Source of the DNA: CAYYGL01 sp964471235
GTDB taxonomy: Bacteria; Calditrichota; Calditrichia; RBG-13-44-9; J075
NCBI GenBank assembly: GCA_964471235.1
Contig: CAYYGL010000099.1
Span: forward strand, 1 to 17,970
Length of the DNA stretch: 17,970 nucleotides
Direction of reading: 5' to 3'
Shown here in pieces: positions 14,807 through 17,970 of the stretch. The translations under genes were made by a program, and so were the position numbers. Below the pieces are notes generated by a model, which saw only the letters and a program-made list of their open reading frames with translations, ran no database searches and was not told the DNA's origin. Every line of letters starts with the position of its first letter. The stretch's first letter is position 1.

Positions 14807-15373
14807 CTATTTTTCCTTCTCCCATTCCAGAATGTATGCATAGTGCCCATTGTTGGGGGCTGGTTGAGAAATGGGATTGATTTTCACGCCTTTTCCCCCG
14901 CAAATTTCAATGGCAGTTTTCAGAAATGCTTCTATGAAAATCTGATAGGGCGGATGCACAGGCTCTTCATACTCAAATGTTATCTGTGCCCGGTGGTCGT
15001 TTTCCAATTCAACACGAATCTCGCCCAGTCCCCAAAGTTCCGGGTAAAGCTTTTCAAATTGTGCTAAAAAACGAGCCGGTTCCCGGGCTTCCACGTAATT
15101 AAAAAAATAACGGTCCAGGATGATCCGGGCAAACTCCTGCCCTATCTCGGAGAACAATTGGGCATCCGGCTGGGATGAAATATTTGCCAGTTGGGTATCC
15201 AACTCTTCTAAATACTGGAATGGGTAATTATTTACCGGAAAGACCTGATCGAAAATGAAATGACGAGTTTGAGATGATAATTGGTCGGCTAATGCTTTGA
15301 GTGTTGCCGGTTCAAAATGCTTTTTGATATAATCAAAGCGTGAATGAAAAACCAAGCCTCGAATACCATTCAT
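14807..15373 (-). CDS. DUF2378-like / H-NOX-fold small sensor-type protein
   Basis: The 188-residue protein starts MNGIRGLVFHSRFDYIKKHF. It continues with a helical N-terminal half (VFPVNNYPFQYLEELD, LFSEIGQEFAR) and a beta-rich C-terminal half (ITFEYEEPVHPPYQIFIEAF, then ICGGKGVKI). This layout resembles DUF2378 proteins of myxobacteria and, more distantly, H-NOX and V4R domains that bind small ligands. The histidine that holds heme in H-NOX is not seen at the expected place, so heme binding is unlikely. ATG 15373 is preferred because GGGG six bases upstream serves as ribosome binding site; the ATG at 15385 has none. It precedes the SatD-family gene by 73 bases and is likely co-transcribed with it. 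The family call is by eye and moderate in certainty. Confidence 0.55.
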   Translation of the reverse strand: MNGIRGLVFHSRFDYIKKHFEPATLKALADQLSSQTRHFIFDQVFPVNNYPFQYLEELDTQLANISSQPDAQLFSEIGQEFARIILDRYFFNYVEAREPARFLAQFEKLYPELWGLGEIRVELENDHRAQITFEYEEPVHPPYQIFIEAFLKTAIEICGGKGVKINPISQPAPNNGHYAYILEWEKEK

Positions 15374-15429
15374 GCCAAACCCCATGTCAAAGTGCTACGT
15401 TTGTTAGTTCAATTTACACTTTTTTTCTC

Positions 15430-15457
15430 AAAAATCAAACTTATAAACTTGATTTTT
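15430..15457. promoter_or_regulatory. 9-bp inverted repeat upstream of the DUF2378-like gene
   Basis: AAAAATCAA (15430-15438) is matched by TTGATTTTT (15449-15457) around an AT-rich ten-base centre containing TTATAA. It lies 56 bases upstream of the minus-strand start. It overlaps the place where a promoter would be expected, so it may be an operator; it could also be a hairpin. Confidence 0.35.
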
Positions 15458-15635
15458 TGTTTTCAAGGAATTTGGCAGGAGCGAAAAATGTGATAATCAT
15501 CACTGGGCAGAGGGAGGGGATCTGACCTGCGAGTCGAGAAAGATGACTCTGTTCCGCCACCTACAGGCTATGGAGAATTCTCGTTTAGACGGAATTTACT
15601 ATCGGTTTTACAAAAGAAGGTGTTGAAATAGAGGA

Positions 15636-15664
15636 GGCGGTGAACAAAGAAAATATTCACCGCC
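15636..15664 (-). terminator. Hairpin after the porX gene
   Basis: GGCGGTGAA (15636-15644) pairs with TTCACCGCC (15656-15664), a perfect 9-bp GC-rich stem with an 11-base loop, starting seven bases after the porX stop on the minus strand. The run after it on the minus strand is C/T-rich but not a clean T-tract. I read it as the porX transcript terminator or 3'-end stabiliser. Confidence 0.55.
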
Positions 15665-15670
15665 GGCCGT

Positions 15671-17230
15671 TTATTTCGGTTGCAGCTTGATTACCGGGAG
15701 GATCATCTCTTCCAGGGAGATGCCGCCGTGCTGAAAACTGTCCCGGTAATACGAGAGATACTTATGGTAATTGGTGGGGTACACAAAGTAATAATCTTCT
15801 TTGGCAATAATGTAGTTGATGTTGAAATTGCGCCGGGGGAGTTTACAATCCAGCGGGTTGTTGATGAAAAACGCATGTTTGGGATCGACTTTCAGATTGC
15901 GACCGTATTTGTAACGCAGATTGGTAGAGGTTTCCCGGTCGCCCAATACCTTGGTGCCCCTCAAACAGCGAATACTGCCATGATCGCTGGTGATAATGAT
16001 GGTAACATCTTCCTTTGCCAATTTTTTAAAAATCGTATAGATGGAGGAATGCTCGAACCAGGAGCGGGTGAGAGAGCGGTAAGAGGCTTCATCCGGGGCA
16101 ATCTCTTTCAGGATGGGGAGATCGGAACGACTGTGCGCCAGAATATCCACAAAATTTATCACAATGCTCAACAAGGGGGTATCCAGGTAGGAATTCAGAT
16201 CCCGTTCCAACTGCCGGCCTTCTTCCACATTAATAATTTTGCTGTAGCGCGGTTCTTTTTTTAATTTTAACCCCAGCAGGCGGAGTTGATCATACATCAA
16301 TTCACTCTCATTTCGGTTCCGGCTGTAATCATCATCTTCCCCCTGTGCCCACATTTCCGGATAGCGTTTTTCCAGCTCACTGGGAAATAACCCGCTGAAA
16401 ATGGCATTGCGGGAAAAGGGTGTGGCAGTGGGAAGAATGCTGAAATGATACGACTTCTCAATGGTGTAATAATCATAAAAATATTTTTCCAATGCCAGCC
16501 ACTGGTCCAGGCGCATGCAATCGATGATTACGAAAACGACCCGTTTGCCGGCAGCCAATTCGGGAAAGACAAACTGTTTCACCACATCGGTCGATAATAC
16601 GGGGCGCTCTTCTTCATTAGAGTTCACCCACTCCGCATAATTCCGTTCGATGTATTTGCCGAATTCCACATTGCATTCCCGACGCTGATTGTAAACCACT
16701 TCCCGCAGTTCCTTGTCCGATACCCCATCCAATTCGATATCCCAGGAGGTTAGCCTGGCATACATGTCGATCCAATCTTCCGGTTCCAGGCGAGACATCA
16801 AGCGCATGGTGATTTTGTTTAATTCCTGTGTGTAATCCCGGGTAAATTTTTTCTGGGAAATGTCCCGGGATTCCAGAATTTTTTTAGCCGCTATCAATAT
16901 CTGGCTGGGATTAACCGGCTTGGTGAGGTAGTCGGTAATCTGGGCGCCAATCGCGTCCTCCATCAGGCTTTCTTCTTCATTCTTGGTAATCATGATCACC
17001 GGCAGCCCGGGATGAACTTCTTTGATTTCCGTCAGGGCGGTTAACCCGTCTTTGCCGGGCATCATCTCATCTAACAGCACCAGGTCAAAATTGGTCTGCC
17101 GGATTAATTCCAGGCCATCATCTGCATTGGTGGCTGTCGAGACCTCATACCCTCGTTCCTTTAAAAATAAAATGTGGGGTTCTAAAAATTCAACCTCATC
17201 ATCAATCCATAATATTTTTGCTTTATTCAT
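15671..17230 (-). CDS. porX: PorX-type response regulator with PglZ-like phosphodiesterase domain
   Basis: In Bacteroidota, PorX with the sensor kinase PorY controls type IX secretion genes, and the effector domain is a metal-dependent phosphodiesterase. The 519-residue protein begins with a full receiver domain: IDDE acidic pocket (D10, D11), phospho-acceptor D54 in LLDEMMPG, T82 and K104 in LTKP. A helical linker follows, then an alkaline-phosphatase-superfamily (PglZ-like) domain with VIIDCMRLDQW (D237), a nucleophile Thr in PTATPFSRN (T270), NFVDILAHSR (D362, H366), TSDHGS (D416, H417) and FQHGG (H501). The full metal set therefore looks intact. The length matches P. gingivalis PorX. ATG 17230 is chosen because GGAG lies five bases upstream; a GTG at 17236 overlaps that site. 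The gene stands alone with its own promoter; no PorY or type IX component is in the window. Confidence 0.92.
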   Translation of the reverse strand: MNKAKILWIDDEVEFLEPHILFLKERGYEVSTATNADDGLELIRQTNFDLVLLDEMMPGKDGLTALTEIKEVHPGLPVIMITKNEEESLMEDAIGAQITDYLTKPVNPSQILIAAKKILESRDISQKKFTRDYTQELNKITMRLMSRLEPEDWIDMYARLTSWDIELDGVSDKELREVVYNQRRECNVEFGKYIERNYAEWVNSNEEERPVLSTDVVKQFVFPELAAGKRVVFVIIDCMRLDQWLALEKYFYDYYTIEKSYHFSILPTATPFSRNAIFSGLFPSELEKRYPEMWAQGEDDDYSRNRNESELMYDQLRLLGLKLKKEPRYSKIINVEEGRQLERDLNSYLDTPLLSIVINFVDILAHSRSDLPILKEIAPDEASYRSLTRSWFEHSSIYTIFKKLAKEDVTIIITSDHGSIRCLRGTKVLGDRETSTNLRYKYGRNLKVDPKHAFFINNPLDCKLPRRNFNINYIIAKEDYYFVYPTNYHKYLSYYRDSFQHGGISLEEMILPVIKLQPK

Positions 17231-17271
17231 TAACACTCCGAGTTTAGATAATACAATATCTTATTTCCTCC

Positions 17272-17300
17272 ATTATACTTCATTTTCGGAAAAAAGTCGC
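17272..17300 (-). promoter_or_regulatory. Candidate sigma-70-type promoter of porX
   Basis: On the minus strand a perfect TATAAT hexamer sits at 17277-17272, about 35 bases beyond the expected start site from the porX ATG. A TTGCGA lies upstream with a 19-base spacer, slightly longer than ideal. Position and -10 quality favour a real promoter; the -35 assignment is weak. Confidence 0.45.
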
Positions 17301-17580
17301 AACCGGATAACGAAACCGTTCTGCCCGGGGAAATTTCCCCCTGGAATTGCCCCGAATCTCCTATCCATCCGATACGCCAATATCCCCTTCTCCTGTTCGC
17401 TACTGTTTCCCTGCCTTTTCTGCGTCAATCAAAATAATTCTCTTTGAAAAATTAACCGTGCATGAAAGACTACGAAACCGTTTGCCAAAGGCATCCCTGC
17501 GGGAGAAACGGTTAACCGGAAAGGGAACAATCAGAATCATGTTCACCCCGATGATGGAGTTTGAATAATTAATCGGGCTA
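17301..17580. repeat. Hairpin-rich intergenic repeats with ACGAAACCG motif
   Basis: ACGAAACCGTT occurs at 17310-17320 and again at 17472-17482, and a related ACGAAACCG at 10609-10617. The first copy is followed by the palindrome GGGGAAATTTCCCC (17327-17340). The second is part of a three-stem structure: AACCGTTT (17476-17483) pairs with AAACGGTT (17506-17513), enclosing small hairpins GCC-AAA-GGC and CCC-TGC-GGG. No gene is visible. I read these as members of a dispersed intergenic repeat family. Confidence 0.45.
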
Positions 17581-17593
17581 TTTTTAATGCTCG

Positions 17594-17629
17594 CAGCGGA
17601 GCGTCAAAACAAGTTTTGACGCTCCGTTG
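17594..17629. terminator. Long perfect hairpin, possible bidirectional terminator
   Basis: CGGAGCGTCAAAAC (17597-17610) pairs exactly with GTTTTGACGCTCCG (17613-17626) around AA, and flanking bases extend the stem. It lies beyond the stop of the minus-strand metalloprotease gene, together with a second related hairpin, and could end that transcript. It also looks like a repeat of the REP type. Confidence 0.5.
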
Positions 17630-17641
17630 TAAACGTAGGAG

Positions 17642-17661
17642 CGACAAAATTTATTTTGTCG
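17642..17661. repeat. Second hairpin related to the one at 17597-17626
   Basis: CGACAAAAT (17642-17650) pairs with ATTTTGTCG (17653-17661) around TT. It follows the same GGAGCG start as the preceding hairpin but with matched changes in both arms. It ends 48 bases after the metalloprotease stop on the minus strand, so it would be the first hairpin transcribed. Confidence 0.5.
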
Positions 17662-17709
17662 GTGGCACGGTTATTTAATCAAACTTCATAATTTTGATGC
17701 TCCGATTGT

Positions 17710-17970
17710 TTAAAACCGTCGTAACGCTTTTGCGGAGAGCGCCTCATTTACCCGGGCAAGGCTTTCGGTGAAATGGGCGCGGGTGTAATCATCCAGTTGC
17801 GCTTTTTTCAGTGCGTTCTCGATGGTGCTTTTTAGATGCTGCAAATCCGCCCGGGCTAATGTAACCGCATCATGCGGATACATGCCGGGATGATAAATGA
17901 CCAGGGTGGTCAGCACTTCCAGATGCATGCGCTGTAGTTCTCTTCGGAAACTGTTCACAGGCTTCCCGTT
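17710..17970 (-). CDS. C-terminal end of a zinc-dependent metalloprotease (partial)
   Basis: The minus-strand frame is open from the right window edge to the stop at 17710-17712, giving 86 residues of a C-terminus. The pattern SFRRELQRMHLEVLTTLVIY, then DAVTLARADLQHLKSTIENAL, then YTRAHFTESLARVNEAL resembles the helical tail of the large DUF4953/DUF5117 zinc-dependent metalloproteases, which are secreted enzymes common in FCB bacteria. The HExxH catalytic site and signal peptide would lie outside the window. A GTG at 17958 is an internal codon, not a start, because the frame continues upstream of it. Family assignment from a tail only is moderate. Confidence 0.62.
   Translation of the reverse strand, partial: NGKPVNSFRRELQRMHLEVLTTLVIYHPGMYPHDAVTLARADLQHLKSTIENALKKAQLDDYTRAHFTESLARVNEALSAKALRRF

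Noticed and set aside
15680..16264. 194-codon open frame on the + strand opposite porX
   Set aside because: It is antisense to the conserved phosphodiesterase domain and has no recognisable motif; a shadow frame.

Overview
The window is protein-coding bacterial chromosome of moderate GC. It carries one assembly gap of 10 N inside a gene. Most genes have a clear GGAG/AGGAG ribosome binding site. A PorX-type protein (response regulator fused to a PglZ-like phosphodiesterase) points to the Fibrobacterota-Chlorobiota-Bacteroidota (FCB) superphylum. The strong Shine-Dalgarno sites are unlike typical Bacteroidota, so a deeper FCB lineage such as Calditrichota or a related candidate phylum is my best guess. 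This is inference, since no rRNA gene is present.

Left part (1-8720, all + strand): the 3' end of an unrecognised gene, an FAD-dependent glycerol-3-phosphate dehydrogenase, then a set of genes that looks like nucleobase or N-heterocycle metabolism. This set comprises the molybdopterin large subunit of a xanthine dehydrogenase/CoxL-family hydroxylase, its FAD (CoxM-like) subunit, an NCS1 nucleobase/hydantoin transporter and a small Fcy1-type cytosine deaminase. The [2Fe-2S] subunit normally encoded with these is absent. An AAA/DUF4143 ATPase, preceded by a perfect 46-bp palindrome, sits between the large and FAD subunit genes.

Middle (8721-10959): an AT-rich accessory island on the minus strand. 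It holds a ribbon-helix-helix antitoxin, the decayed 3' end of a PIN-domain toxin overlapping it by 8 bases, and a second AAA/DUF4143 ATPase, again preceded by a palindrome of about 45 bp. Neither ATPase has a visible ribosome binding site, unlike its neighbours.

Right part: a POT/PTR-like transporter, a TrmH/SpoU RNA methyltransferase and a CPBP membrane protease (+ strand). The protease gene overlaps tail-to-tail with a SatD-family gene on the minus strand. Upstream of satD lies a small protein resembling DUF2378/H-NOX-fold sensors, and the SatD N-terminal half reads like a class III nucleotidyl cyclase, so the pair may be a signalling unit. Then come PorX, an intergenic region rich in hairpins, and the C-terminal end of a large zinc-dependent metalloprotease running off the right edge.

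The best candidates for something not yet described are the two palindrome-ATPase units, the SatD/H-NOX-like pair, and the Mo-hydroxylase/NCS1/deaminase cluster that lacks an iron-sulfur subunit.
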